A DNA stretch of 64,000 nt from Catenisphaera adipataccumulans (GCF_014202755.1 NZ_JACHHK010000007.1:1-64000), one strand, 5' to 3'; counted from the stretch's first letter, positions 42,929 through 52,614 are shown. The notes: a model not told the origin generated them from the sequence alone. Translations and numbers: made by a program.

Positions 42929-43816
42929 ATGAGCGTATCATTTGATCAAATGTTGGTGGTGGGTATTTCATCACGGGCGCTTTTTAATTTAGAGAAAGAA
43001 AATCAGATTTTCGAAAAGGAAGGACTGGAAGCCTACCGCAATTATCAGTTTGAACACGAAGAGGATATCCTCGAGCCGGGGGCTGGTTTTCCGCTGGTGA
43101 AAAAGCTGCTTGCCGTCAATGAAAAAATGCAGAAAAAAATGGTTGAAGTGATCGTCATGTCGCGCAATTCCGCGGAGACATCCTTGCGGATGATCAATTC
43201 GATCGATCATTACGGATTGGATATCAATCGCATGGCCATGAGCGGAGGGGAAGCAATCGACCGATATCTGGAGCCGTTTGGCGTCGACCTGTTTCTTTCC
43301 CGCAAGGAAGAAGATGTCAACCGGGCTTTGAAAAGCGGCTTTCCGGCCGGTTTGATCTATCCGCACGACAGCTATCAGGCCAACGCAGACGATCCGATCC
43401 GGATCGCGTTTGATGCCGATGCCGTCTTGTTTTCCGGTGATTCGGAGAATATCTACCAGCAGCACGGACTGGATGCTTTCCGTGAAAACGAAGTCAAAAA
43501 CGAAAACAATGCCATGAAAAAAGGTCCGATGGCCAAGTTCCTCTTTCAGCTTTCGCATCTGCAGAAAGAGTGTGCCGGCCACAACGTTCTTCGTACGGCC
43601 ATCGTCACTGCCCGTGACAAAGACTCCGGCAAACGGGTCATCAAAACACTGCGTCAGTGGAACGTGATCGTGGATGAGGTCTTCTTTTTACAAGGGGCAA
43701 AAAAAGCCGATGTCCTGAAAAGTTTTCAGGCGGACATCTTCTTCGATGATCAGGATGTGCACGCAAAACCGGCCAGTGAGGTCGTGCCGAGCGCGCGGGT
43801 GCTGAACACCGATTAG
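42929..43816 (+). CDS. 5'-nucleotidase (PF06189, cN-I-like)
   Basis: A 295-residue HAD-related 5'-nucleotidase of the family that includes cytosolic cN-I, hydrolysing nucleoside 5'-monophosphates. It has VVGISSRALFNLEKENQIFE near the N-terminus, VIVMSRNSAETSLRMINSI, GLDINRMAMSGGE, and the core RIAFDADAVLFSGDSE with the nucleophile Asp. TARDKDSGKRVIKTLRQWNV and DIFFDDQDVH complete the site. It lies between the Asp23-like gene and nusB, with AAGGAGG before the ATG. Its link to the downstream replication and isoprenoid genes is not obvious. Confidence 0.9.
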   Translation: MSVSFDQMLVVGISSRALFNLEKENQIFEKEGLEAYRNYQFEHEEDILEPGAGFPLVKKLLAVNEKMQKKMVEVIVMSRNSAETSLRMINSIDHYGLDINRMAMSGGEAIDRYLEPFGVDLFLSRKEEDVNRALKSGFPAGLIYPHDSYQANADDPIRIAFDADAVLFSGDSENIYQQHGLDAFRENEVKNENNAMKKGPMAKFLFQLSHLQKECAGHNVLRTAIVTARDKDSGKRVIKTLRQWNVIVDEVFFLQGAKKADVLKSFQADIFFDDQDVHAKPASEVVPSARVLNTD

Positions 43817-43826
43817 AAAGGAACGT

Positions 43827-44201
43827 ATGAACAGACATGAAATGAGAAAAACGGCCATGGAGTGCATGTACCAACATTTATTGCTGAATAGGGATATTCG
43901 CAAATGTGTCTTTGAAGCGGTCGGTTCCAATAAGATCGATTCCTTCCTCTATGCATTGACCATGGGTACGGTCGAGAACGAATACGCGTTTATTCGGGCC
44001 ATCAACCAATATTTACGCGAAGATTGGGAATTCAGCCGGCTGAGCGTGCTGGAACAGGCCATCCTGCTGATTTCTTTTGAAGAGATACTAGCTGTGGAAA
44101 CGCCGAAAGCCGTCGTCATCAATGAAGCTGTGACTTTGGCAAAGCAATATTGTGATGATGATTCGTATAAATTGATCAACGGCGTTTTGGATCGTCTATG
44201 A
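43827..44201 (+). CDS. nusB: Transcription antitermination factor NusB
   Basis: A 124-residue RNA-binding protein that binds boxA with NusE and prevents early termination on rRNA operons. It is short but complete: RHEMRKTAMECMYQHLL at the start, then YLREDWEFSRLSVLEQAILLISFEEILAVETPKAVVINEAVTLAKQY, the conserved core with the dimer and RNA-binding surface. It shares an ATGA overlap with xseA. In Bacillus folD normally lies between nusB and xseA; here it is missing. Confidence 0.93.
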   Translation: MNRHEMRKTAMECMYQHLLLNRDIRKCVFEAVGSNKIDSFLYALTMGTVENEYAFIRAINQYLREDWEFSRLSVLEQAILLISFEEILAVETPKAVVINEAVTLAKQYCDDDSYKLINGVLDRL

Positions 44202-45520
44202 GCGAGAATCTGCCGGTCGTTTCGGTCAGCTCGGTTTTACGGCGGCTGGATAAGGTGCTGGAAAAAACCATGCCGCTGGATACCGTCTGGATCGAAGGTG
44301 AAATTTCCGGCTTAAAAAAATACAAACATTATTATTTTTCATTAAAAGATGAACAAGGCATGATGGCGTGCATCATGTATGAATGGAATGCACGGCGTCT
44401 TGATTTTGATCTGAAAGACGGCATGAAAGTGCTGGTCCGAGCCGATATCAGTGTGTATCATCCCAACGGCAAACTGCAGCTGGTCATTAAATCGGTCCGG
44501 CAGAGCGGTTTGGGCCAATTGTATCTGGAGTTTGAAAGGCGCAAAAAGAAATTGACGGAAGCCGGTTATTTCGATGATGCCCATAAAAAGCCGAAGCCGG
44601 ACTACATGGAAAACATTGCGGTGATCACATCTGCCAACGGGGAAGTGATCCATGATGTACGCAAAACCATTGCCAAACGCTGGCCGATGATGAAGATCAC
44701 TTTATATCCTGCGGCTGTGCAAGGCGATAAAGCGGCACCGGAAATCATCCGCCAGCTGAAAAAAGCTGATCCAGTGGGGTATGATGCGATCTTGATCGTG
44801 CGCGGCGGCGGCAGTTTTGAAGACTTGTTCTGTTTTAATGATGAACAATTGGTCAAAGCTATCTATGATACAAAAACCTATACGGTCAGCGGCGTCGGAC
44901 ATGAACCAGATTTTACACTATGTGACATGGTCTGTGATGTCCGGTGTGCAACACCGACAGCGGCGGCGGAATTCGTGTCGTGGAATCAATATGAAGTGCT
45001 TGCCGGACTGGAAAAAAGCCGGCAGTCGATGGTCCATGCGATGCGCAGCCGGCTTGGACAAGGAAGACGTCAGCTGGAACAATATAAAAATAACCCTTAT
45101 ATACGTGATCCGATGAAATGGGCGGCCGATAAACAGCTGCATCTGGCTGCCCTGCAGACACAGATGGAGCAGGAATACGAACATATTCTCGATAAACGCA
45201 TCGATATCGTCCGCAAACAGGAACTGATGAGCGAACAAATCCGCCGGTTCCTGCAGGGAAGAAAGATGGATCTGGCGCAAGGTCAACAGCGGATCCCTGA
45301 AGCGATGAAAAATTACCGCCGACAGCAGCGCGATACTCTGAAACATTATGCCGCTCTGTTGGATGCGTATTCACCGCTGAAAACGATCAGCCGCGGTTAT
45401 ACGATCACGGCCAAAAACGGGCAGTACATCCGATCTATTCAGGATGTCGATCCCGGTGATTCGATGGAAACCAAAGTAAAGGATGGTACGATTCTTTCGA
45501 CTGTCATCAAGAAAGGATAA
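44198..45520 (+). CDS. xseA: Exodeoxyribonuclease VII large subunit
   Basis: A 440-residue nuclease subunit that degrades single-stranded DNA in both directions. An N-terminal OB-fold (VWIEGEISGLKKYKHYYFSLKDE) is followed by the catalytic domain with VITSANGEVIHDVRKTI, LIVRGGGSFEDLFCFNDE and SGVGHEPDFTLCDMVCDVRCATPTAAAE. A long coiled coil and a C-terminal SRGYTI segment follow. It forms a complex with several XseB copies, encoded 2 nt downstream. Confidence 0.96.
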   Translation: MSENLPVVSVSSVLRRLDKVLEKTMPLDTVWIEGEISGLKKYKHYYFSLKDEQGMMACIMYEWNARRLDFDLKDGMKVLVRADISVYHPNGKLQLVIKSVRQSGLGQLYLEFERRKKKLTEAGYFDDAHKKPKPDYMENIAVITSANGEVIHDVRKTIAKRWPMMKITLYPAAVQGDKAAPEIIRQLKKADPVGYDAILIVRGGGSFEDLFCFNDEQLVKAIYDTKTYTVSGVGHEPDFTLCDMVCDVRCATPTAAAEFVSWNQYEVLAGLEKSRQSMVHAMRSRLGQGRRQLEQYKNNPYIRDPMKWAADKQLHLAALQTQMEQEYEHILDKRIDIVRKQELMSEQIRRFLQGRKMDLAQGQQRIPEAMKNYRRQQRDTLKHYAALLDAYSPLKTISRGYTITAKNGQYIRSIQDVDPGDSMETKVKDGTILSTVIKKG

Positions 45521-45522
45521 AC

Positions 45523-45741
45523 ATGGAAGAAAAAGAATATACATTTCAGGAAGCAATGAAACGATTGGATGAAATCGTGACGCAGCTGAATGCCGGCGAT
45601 CTGGAACTGGAAAAAGCAATGGATTTATTTACCGAAGGCATGAAGCTGTCCGCCCGCTGTGAAAAACAGCTGACAGAATTTGAAAAGAAAATGAATGATT
45701 TGATGAAAGAGAACGGTGAGGCCGATGATCCTGAAAAATGA
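45523..45741 (+). CDS. xseB: Exodeoxyribonuclease VII small subunit
   Basis: A 72-residue helical subunit that binds the XseA coiled coil. FQEAMKRLDEIVTQLNAGDLELEKAMDLFTEGMKL is the family signature. It lies 2 nt after xseA and overlaps the ispA start by 17 nt, which implies coupled translation. Confidence 0.94.
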   Translation: MEEKEYTFQEAMKRLDEIVTQLNAGDLELEKAMDLFTEGMKLSARCEKQLTEFEKKMNDLMKENGEADDPEK

Positions 45742-46567
45742 ATTTGAGGCGTATCTAAAAGCTAAAATGGATGAAAATATTCAGGGACGAGTCAACGCAG
45801 CCATGAGCTATTCTTTATTTGCCGGCGGCAAACGCGTGCGTCCGCAGCTGTTGTTTGCGGCCCTGCAGGACTATGGTGCCGATCCTGCTGTCGGTCTGCC
45901 GGCCGCAGCGGCCCTTGAAATGATCCAGACCTATTCATTGATCCATGATGACCTGCCGGCCATGGATGATGATGATCTGCGGCGCGGGAAACCAAGCTGT
46001 CATGTGGCCTTTGATGAAGCAACTGCGATCCTGGCCGGTGACGGCCTGCTGACATTGGCCTTCCGGGTCCTCTGCGAATCACCGAAAGAGAAAGTGCCGG
46101 AGTTGGTCGCTGCCTTCAGTGATCATGCCGGCGCCAACGGCATGGTATACGGACAAGAACTGGATCTGAAAGCGGAAGCGGATCCTCAGCCGACCATTGA
46201 AAAACTATATACAATTGATCAGTATAAGACCGCAAAGCTGCTGACGCTGCCGCTGTTATCTGCAGCCATTCTGACAGATCATAGGGAAGATCAGGAAACC
46301 ATGAAAACGATCGGTTATGATATCGGCATTCAGTTCCAAGTGCTTGATGATATTTTAGATGTGACACAAAGCAGTGAAGCATTAGGAAAAAGCACCAGTG
46401 ATGCCGAAAACAATAAAATGACAGCCGTGTCCCTGTTAGGGCTGGAAAAAGCCAAGCAGACCGTAGCCGATCTGGAACAGGAAATCAATACAGCTATTGA
46501 TTCCTTGCACAGCGACGGCCGGGCCTTGAAAGAATGGATCGCTTTTTTGACTAACCGGACATATTGA
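45725..46567 (+). CDS. ispA: Polyprenyl (farnesyl/geranylgeranyl) diphosphate synthase
   Basis: A 280-residue trans-prenyltransferase that condenses isopentenyl diphosphate with allylic diphosphates to make short-chain prenyl diphosphates. The first Asp-rich motif is DDLPAMDDDDLRRGKP and the second is QVLDDILDV. GGKRVRPQLLFAA and GQELDL are conserved. I chose the ATG at 45725 (an in-frame GTG at 45716 is the alternative). Together with dxs downstream it supplies precursors for undecaprenyl phosphate and thus the cell wall. Confidence 0.94.
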   Translation: MILKNEFEAYLKAKMDENIQGRVNAAMSYSLFAGGKRVRPQLLFAALQDYGADPAVGLPAAAALEMIQTYSLIHDDLPAMDDDDLRRGKPSCHVAFDEATAILAGDGLLTLAFRVLCESPKEKVPELVAAFSDHAGANGMVYGQELDLKAEADPQPTIEKLYTIDQYKTAKLLTLPLLSAAILTDHREDQETMKTIGYDIGIQFQVLDDILDVTQSSEALGKSTSDAENNKMTAVSLLGLEKAKQTVADLEQEINTAIDSLHSDGRALKEWIAFLTNRTY

Positions 46568-46580
46568 AAGGAAGGTGCCT

Positions 46581-48434
46581 ATGCGCGTAACGGATATTCA
46601 ATCTCCGAAAGACATCAAATCGATGAATGTCCGCCAGCTGGAAAATCTGGCAGATCAGATCCGCACGTTTTTGATCGAATCGATCGCGCGGACCGGCGGA
46701 CATCTTTCCAGCAATCTCGGTGTCGTAGAACTGACGCTGGCGATGCATTATGTTTTCAATGCGCCGAAAGATAAACTGATCTTTGACGTCGGCCATCAGT
46801 GCTATACGCACAAGATCCTAACTGGAAGGGCCCAGATGTTTCCGCTGCTGCGGCAGCGCAACGGCTTATCCGGTTATCAGCGGATGCATGAAAGTCCGTA
46901 TGACTGCTGGGAAGCCGGTCATTCATCGACTTCCTTGAGCGCTGCACTGGGTTTTGCGACCGCACGGGACTTGCTGAAACAGAACTATGAAGTTGTGGCT
47001 TTGATCGGCGATGGTTCACTGACTGGCGGTATGGCGATGGAAGCATTGAATGATATTGGCTCGAAGCAAAAGAAGCTGATCATTATTTTCAACGACAACA
47101 ATATGTCGATTTCCCGCAATCATGCCGGCTTTGAAGAACGGATCACTGCGCTGCGTGCCAGCAAGGTTTACCGCAGTACGAAACAAGGCATGAAATCCAA
47201 TTTAAAGAATAATAAAATGGGTCAGAATGTCTTAAAACAAGTGACCAAGGTCAAGGATCATATCAAAGATGGGGTGATTGATGCGCCGTTGTTCCGGGAA
47301 TTTAATCTGGATTATATTGGTCCGGTCGACGGTCATAATTTAAATGAATTGATCAATGTTTTGGAAACGGCCAAAGAGCATGACGGACCGATCGTCGTGC
47401 ATGTTCTGACCCGAAAAGGGAAAGGCTATCCGTATGCTGAACAGGATCAAACCGGCAAATGGCACGGCGTTTCACCGTTTGACGTAAAAACCGGCGAACC
47501 GCTCATGAAACTGCCGTATGATCATTTGACCTGGTCCGAAGTCATCAGCCGGACTTTGATGCGCTTTGCCAAAAAAGACAAGAAGCTGGTTGTTTTAACA
47601 CCAGCCATGGCACAAGGTTCGAAACTGCTGGAATTCAGTAAAGCATATCCAGACCGGTTCTTTGACTGCGGCATTGCCGAGCAGCACACCGTCACGATGG
47701 CCGGGGCGATGGCGCTGGGCGGTCTGCATCCGTTCGTGAGCGTCTATTCAACGTTTCTGCAACGGGCATACGATCAGATGAATCATGATATCGGCCGGAT
47801 GAAACTGCCGGTCGTCATCGGCATTGACCGGGCAGGCCTGGTCGGGCAGGACGGTGATACACATCAAGGTGTCTTTGATATCGCCATGCTGCGCAGCATT
47901 CCGAATCTGATCCTCTCACAGCCGCAGGATGCCGCAGAGGCACAGAATCTGCTCTATACGGCGTTTCGATCAGGTAAACCATTCTGTATCCGTTATCCGC
48001 GGGGCAACGTAAAATACGAGGAAGTGACTGATCTGCAGGATATCGAAATTGGCAGCTGGACCAAAACGACGGTCGGTACGCATCCGAAATCGATCGTCAT
48101 CACATATGGGCCGGATGTTGACCATGTGATTGCCAAAGCGAAAACGAACAATATGGATCTGATCGTCGTCAATGCCCGGTTCTTTAAACCGGTCGATGGT
48201 ACGATGATCGATGAATTGTATGAAACCGGTCTGCCGATCCATGTGTTTGAGACCGACTGCCGTATCGGGTCACTGAGCACAGCCATTCTTGAATACCGAA
48301 ACCGTGTTGCACCGCAGTTTCAGACATTCGGTATTGATGATCATTTTGTCGAACAAGGTTCGGTGCGCTCTTTGCGGATCCAGGAACACATCGGCCTGGA
48401 AGATTTGTTTGAGGAACTGGAGCAGGATGTATAA
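46581..48434 (+). CDS. dxs: 1-deoxy-D-xylulose-5-phosphate synthase
   Basis: A 617-residue thiamine-diphosphate enzyme that condenses pyruvate and glyceraldehyde 3-phosphate, the first step of the MEP isoprenoid pathway. It has HLSSNLGVVELTLAMHYVF, the cofactor-binding GDGSLTGGMAMEALN, NDNNMSISRN, and the transketolase-like second half with DCGIAEQHTVTMAGAMA and GIDRAGLVGQDGDTHQG. It ends in a C-terminal transketolase domain. The ATG at 46581 follows AAGGAAGGTG. Dxs implies the MEP route rather than mevalonate. It overlaps tlyA by 8 nt. Confidence 0.96.
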   Translation: MRVTDIQSPKDIKSMNVRQLENLADQIRTFLIESIARTGGHLSSNLGVVELTLAMHYVFNAPKDKLIFDVGHQCYTHKILTGRAQMFPLLRQRNGLSGYQRMHESPYDCWEAGHSSTSLSAALGFATARDLLKQNYEVVALIGDGSLTGGMAMEALNDIGSKQKKLIIIFNDNNMSISRNHAGFEERITALRASKVYRSTKQGMKSNLKNNKMGQNVLKQVTKVKDHIKDGVIDAPLFREFNLDYIGPVDGHNLNELINVLETAKEHDGPIVVHVLTRKGKGYPYAEQDQTGKWHGVSPFDVKTGEPLMKLPYDHLTWSEVISRTLMRFAKKDKKLVVLTPAMAQGSKLLEFSKAYPDRFFDCGIAEQHTVTMAGAMALGGLHPFVSVYSTFLQRAYDQMNHDIGRMKLPVVIGIDRAGLVGQDGDTHQGVFDIAMLRSIPNLILSQPQDAAEAQNLLYTAFRSGKPFCIRYPRGNVKYEEVTDLQDIEIGSWTKTTVGTHPKSIVITYGPDVDHVIAKAKTNNMDLIVVNARFFKPVDGTMIDELYETGLPIHVFETDCRIGSLSTAILEYRNRVAPQFQTFGIDDHFVEQGSVRSLRIQEHIGLEDLFEELEQDV

Positions 48435-49152
48435 AGAGCGGCTGGATATTGTCTGCAGCAGACAGCTTGCTTCCCGTGCCAAAGCGCAGGATGCGATCCA
48501 GGAAGGTCGCGTGAAAGTCAACGGGTGCACGATCAAGAAAAACAGCTTTGCGGTCAGTGAAGAGGATACCATCGAGATTCAGCCGAGAGAAAAGGAATTC
48601 GTTTCGCGCGGCGGTTATAAACTGAAAATTATTTTCGACCGGTTTTCGGTTTCGGTGGACGATCAAATCGTACTAGATATCGGAGCCAGTACCGGCGGAT
48701 TTACGGATGTCTGCCTGCGGCACGGTGCCAGAAAGGTGTACGCACTGGATGTCGGGCATTTGCAGCTGGATGCTCGGTTGGATCAAGATCCGGCCGTGGT
48801 CAAAATGGAAGGGCGCAACGCCCGGGATATTCAGCCGGACTGGTTTGAGGAGCCAATCGATTTCATCTGCATGGATGTGAGCTTTATTTCCTGCCGGACG
48901 ATCTTGTCGCATTTGTTTCAAGTACTGCCGGTGCCGCATCTGGCGGTGCTGATCAAACCGCAGGTTGAATGTGGACCGGCAGCTTTGAATAAACACGGCG
49001 TCCTGAAAGATAAAAAACTGCAGATGAAAATTGTCAATGAAATAAAAAGAGAAGTCTTAACGAAGTATCGCATTGTCGAGGTGATTCCTTCGCCAATCGA
49101 AGGACGCGGCGGCAATCAGGAATTTGTATTGTATGCCGAAGATTTGAGGTGA
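48427..49152 (+). CDS. tlyA: TlyA-family rRNA 2'-O-methyltransferase / hemolysin-like protein
   Basis: A 241-residue protein with an N-terminal S4 RNA-binding domain (RLDIVCSRQLASRAKAQDAIQEGRVKVNG) and a C-terminal FtsJ-like Rossmann methyltransferase domain (VLDIGASTGGFTDVCLRHGARKVYALDVG). TlyA methylates ribose in 16S and 23S rRNA. The catalytic K-D-K region and GRGGNQEFVLYAE end are visible. The ATG at 48427 lies inside the end of dxs. In Bacillus argR/ahrC separates tlyA from recN; it is absent here. Confidence 0.93.
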   Translation: MYKERLDIVCSRQLASRAKAQDAIQEGRVKVNGCTIKKNSFAVSEEDTIEIQPREKEFVSRGGYKLKIIFDRFSVSVDDQIVLDIGASTGGFTDVCLRHGARKVYALDVGHLQLDARLDQDPAVVKMEGRNARDIQPDWFEEPIDFICMDVSFISCRTILSHLFQVLPVPHLAVLIKPQVECGPAALNKHGVLKDKKLQMKIVNEIKREVLTKYRIVEVIPSPIEGRGGNQEFVLYAEDLR

Positions 49153-49156
49153 TCTG

Positions 49157-50797
49157 ATGATTGAACAATTGATGGTCCGAGATTATATCTTGTTTAAATA
49201 TGCCGTTGTTGATTTTACCGACGGAATGACGGCGATCACCGGTGAAACCGGAGCCGGCAAGAGCTTGTTGATCGATGCGATCGGATATGTCAGCGGCCGC
49301 CGGATCACTTCCAATGTGGTGCGAAAAGGTGCGAAAAAAGCTGTGATCCAAATGGTCATCAGTTGTGAGGATCCGTCTCTACGGGAATATCTGGAAGAGA
49401 ATGGATTCGAAGCTGATGAGCATTTGATCATTCAGCGGACGATCACCGATAATCAGAAATCGACGATCCGCGTCAATCAGCAGATCACAACTTTAGCTTT
49501 TGTCCGTTCGTTGACCGCGCGCTGCATTGATGTTCATTCTCAGATGGATACCTATCAGCTGATGCGGCCGGATGTTCAGCTGAATTTACTGGATCAGTAT
49601 TGTCAGACGCAGGAACTGCGCCGGCAGGTGCAGGCGGCTTATCAACGTCTTCGTTCTGTGCAGGACCATCTCCGTCAGTTGGAAAACGAGACCTTGTCCG
49701 ATGATGAATTGGATTATATCAATACACGGTACAATGAAATCGTGGATGCTGAGATCGGGGAACAGGAAGCGGAAGAGCTGGATGAAAAGATCCGTACGAT
49801 CACGGAAGCGGAAAAGAATTCTGAGCAGATCAGGGATGCGCTGTATCGTCTGGAAGGAGAAGGAAATGTTTCCGATCAGTTATTTGATGCCGCAAAAGAA
49901 CTGGAAAAGAGTGAAATCACTGAATCAGAAGCAGAGAAACTGAACGATTTGTATTACGATGTACAAGAAATGATCGAGCAGCTGAAAGAAAAAATGGAAA
50001 GTTTCCAGAATGAAGCGCAGGATCTGAATGCACTCCAGGAACGGCGCTATTTGATTCGTTCGCTGATCCGAAAAAACGGGGGCAGCTACGAGGCGATGAT
50101 GGCGCAGAAGGAAGCCTATCTACAGAAAATCGATGCGATCATTCATCGGGATGATGTTCTTCGGAAAGTGAAAAAGGAATTGGCACAGGCGGAAGCGGAA
50201 TACAAAAAGCTCGCCGGCGAACTTTCCCAGAAGCGGCAGGCCCGCTTTGCGGAACTGCAGACGGCAGTGGAACATCATTGTCATGATATTATGTTGGAGC
50301 ATGCCCGTTTTGCGATCCGGCGAACGGAAAAACCGGCTTCTGCCGATGGCATCGATGATCTGGAATTTGTTGTTTCTATGAATCCAGGGCAGGATTTTTC
50401 GCCGCTGAAGGAAAGTGCATCAGGCGGTGAATTATCGCGGCTGATGTTGGCGCTGAAAGTGGTGTTCCAGTCCGAGAGCGGTGTGCAGACGATCATTTTT
50501 GATGAAATTGATACAGGGGTCAGCGGCAAGGTCGCATTTGCGATGGGGCAGAAAATGAAACAGCTGTCTCGATCGTACCAGGTTTTATGCATCACGCATT
50601 TGGCCAGTATCGCAGCATGGGCGGATACGCATTTCAAAGTGGAAAAATCGAGCAGCGATCGTTCAACCGTTACGGAAGTCCATCGGCTGGATGAATCGGA
50701 AAGTCTGGAAGAATTAGCGATCATGTCTTCCGGCAAGGCCAGTGCCATCGGTATCAAAGCGGCCCGGGAACTGAAAGCGAGGGTGAAAAATGGCTAG
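49157..50797 (+). CDS. recN: DNA repair protein RecN
   Basis: A 546-residue SMC-like ATPase that acts early in double-strand-break repair. Walker A is GETGAGKS near residue 33. A long coiled coil spans about residues 150-370. The ABC signature is ASGGELSRLMLALK and Walker B is TIIFDEIDTGVSG, followed by LCITHLASIAAWAD. It is complete. It starts 4 nt after tlyA and overlaps dinB by 8 nt, so the DNA repair genes are joined to the isoprenoid/rRNA-methylation operon. Confidence 0.96.
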   Translation: MIEQLMVRDYILFKYAVVDFTDGMTAITGETGAGKSLLIDAIGYVSGRRITSNVVRKGAKKAVIQMVISCEDPSLREYLEENGFEADEHLIIQRTITDNQKSTIRVNQQITTLAFVRSLTARCIDVHSQMDTYQLMRPDVQLNLLDQYCQTQELRRQVQAAYQRLRSVQDHLRQLENETLSDDELDYINTRYNEIVDAEIGEQEAEELDEKIRTITEAEKNSEQIRDALYRLEGEGNVSDQLFDAAKELEKSEITESEAEKLNDLYYDVQEMIEQLKEKMESFQNEAQDLNALQERRYLIRSLIRKNGGSYEAMMAQKEAYLQKIDAIIHRDDVLRKVKKELAQAEAEYKKLAGELSQKRQARFAELQTAVEHHCHDIMLEHARFAIRRTEKPASADGIDDLEFVVSMNPGQDFSPLKESASGGELSRLMLALKVVFQSESGVQTIIFDEIDTGVSGKVAFAMGQKMKQLSRSYQVLCITHLASIAAWADTHFKVEKSSSDRSTVTEVHRLDESESLEELAIMSSGKASAIGIKAARELKARVKNG

Positions 50798-51959
50798 AGT
50801 CATCTTTCATGTCGACATCAATGCTTTCTTTGCTTCAGCTGAAGAAATGCGCAAGCCGGCTTTGCATGGCAAGCCGGTCGCGGTCGGATCAAACAGCCGG
50901 CGCGGTGTCGTTTCGACCGCCAACTACAAGGCGCGTGAATATGGTGTGCACAGCGCACAGCCAATGTACGAAGCCAAAAAGCTCTGCCCTGACCTTGTGA
51001 TCGTCCCGGCCGATTTTGCTTATTATCGGGCGCTGAGTGCCCGCTTTTTCGCCTATTTAAAGAAATTTACGCCCTATATTGAGCCAGCCAGCATCGATGA
51101 GGGATACATGGATGTGACTGAGACGATCCGTCATTATCATCGGCCGCTGGACCTGGCATATCAGATCCAGAACGGCTTGTTGGAAACATTGGGGCTTCAT
51201 GTTTCTATTGGCGTGGCACCGACAAAATTTCTGGCGAAAATGGCCAGTGATATGCGCAAACCTATGGGGATCACGGTACTGCGGCGCAGTGAGCTGAAAC
51301 AGAAATTATGGCCGCTGCCGATCGAATCGATCCATGGTTTAGGTAAAAAGAGCGCGGCGCTGCTGCGCAAAGAAGGGATCGAAACCATCGGGGATTTTGC
51401 CGATCCGGACAATGAACAGCTGATCATCGGTAAACTGAAGAAAAATGGCTATCAGTTGATCCGCAAAGTCCGCGGCCGAAGCACCGACCGACTGGATGTT
51501 TCAACGACTCGTAAAAGCATCTCGGCGAGCCGTACTTATGATTACGATTTAACGACTCTGGAAGAGACCGGCCGGAAAGTACAGGAATTGTGCCGGGAAG
51601 TTGTAAACAAGATGCATCAGGAGCATCAGATGGGTAAAATGGTATCGCTCTCGCTGCGGGATACGGAATTTCATACTATCGTTCGTTCAACGACATTTTC
51701 GAACTATATCGATGCCTATCCGGTACTGTACCAGGCGCTGATGAATTTACTGGAAGAAAATTTTGAGCCGATCGGCTATCGTTACGTCGGTGTCCATATC
51801 GGATCTTTGAAGTATGCCGAAAAAGTGATCGTACAGCCTTCATTATTTGAAAAGCCGGTAGAAGATACCGGTGACATCGTGACACAGCTGAATAAACGCA
51901 TCGACGGGATTCATTTGATGAAAGCCAGTGACTTGCTGAAGGGAGAAGGGCATGAGTAA
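50790..51959 (+). CDS. dinB: DNA polymerase IV (Y-family)
   Basis: A 389-residue translesion polymerase. The palm motifs are HVDINAFFASAEE and SIDEGYMDVTE, both with catalytic carboxylates. GVAPTKFLAKMASDMRKP, the HhH-like WPLPIESIHGLGKKSAALLRKEGIETIGD and a little-finger domain follow. A beta-clamp-binding peptide may be near QPSLFE toward the C-terminus. There is a GAGGGTG site upstream, and an 8-nt overlap with recN and with the next methyltransferase gene. No LexA box was recognised upstream of recN-dinB. Confidence 0.95.
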   Translation: MARVIFHVDINAFFASAEEMRKPALHGKPVAVGSNSRRGVVSTANYKAREYGVHSAQPMYEAKKLCPDLVIVPADFAYYRALSARFFAYLKKFTPYIEPASIDEGYMDVTETIRHYHRPLDLAYQIQNGLLETLGLHVSIGVAPTKFLAKMASDMRKPMGITVLRRSELKQKLWPLPIESIHGLGKKSAALLRKEGIETIGDFADPDNEQLIIGKLKKNGYQLIRKVRGRSTDRLDVSTTRKSISASRTYDYDLTTLEETGRKVQELCREVVNKMHQEHQMGKMVSLSLRDTEFHTIVRSTTFSNYIDAYPVLYQALMNLLEENFEPIGYRYVGVHIGSLKYAEKVIVQPSLFEKPVEDTGDIVTQLNKRIDGIHLMKASDLLKGEGHE

Positions 51960-52614
51960 CCTAGAATTGGATTATTTCATCGATCGGGATCTGCCGATTT
52001 ATCAAAATCGGGAGCATTTTCGTTTTAACACCGATTCAAAGCTGCTTGCGCAGTTTGCTCATGTCCGACGGGATGATGTCGTGCTCGATATCGGCACGAA
52101 CAACGGTGCGATTTTACGTTATTTGGATACCTTTCCGATCGAAAAGAGTTACGGCGTAGAGATCATTCCGGAAGCATGTGAACTGGCGCAGCTGAATGCC
52201 GACACGTTTTTCCGGCATCCCTGCACGATCCTCAATGCCCGTATTCAGGATGTGCAGATCGATCCGGTGGATGTGATCGTCAGCAATCCGCCGTATTTTA
52301 CGCTGAGTGAGACGCATCCGGAAACGAAGATGGATCTGCGGCAAATGGGACGAATCGAAAAGAACCTGACCTTGCAGGAATTGATCTTTCATGCATCCCG
52401 GCTGCTGAAAAGCAATGGACGTTTTTATTTTATTCATCGGCCGGAGCGTCTGAACGATATTCTGAAATTATTATATGCGCATCGTTTTCAGCTGAAGACC
52501 ATGCAGATCGCTTATCATCATCAAATGGCTAAATCGGTTTTGTTTGAGGCAGTTAAAGAAGGAACCTGCAACTGTACCGTTGGCAAACCAATTGATTTAG
52601 ATCGATTGGGATAG
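51952..52614 (+). CDS. tRNA1(Val) (adenine-37 N6)-methyltransferase-like protein (TrmN6 family)
   Basis: A 220-residue Rossmann methyltransferase. It opens LDYFIDRDLPIYQNREHFRFNTDSKLLAQFA, has the SAM motif DVVLDIGTNNGAILRYL, and the adenine-N6 catalytic motif NPPYF. KMDLRQMGRIEKNLTLQELIFHASRLLKSNG is typical of the YfiC/TrmN6 group. The exact RNA target is inferred from the family. It overlaps dinB by 8 nt; the promoter of the next gene lies within its end. Confidence 0.85.
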   Translation: MSNLELDYFIDRDLPIYQNREHFRFNTDSKLLAQFAHVRRDDVVLDIGTNNGAILRYLDTFPIEKSYGVEIIPEACELAQLNADTFFRHPCTILNARIQDVQIDPVDVIVSNPPYFTLSETHPETKMDLRQMGRIEKNLTLQELIFHASRLLKSNGRFYFIHRPERLNDILKLLYAHRFQLKTMQIAYHHQMAKSVLFEAVKEGTCNCTVGKPIDLDRLG

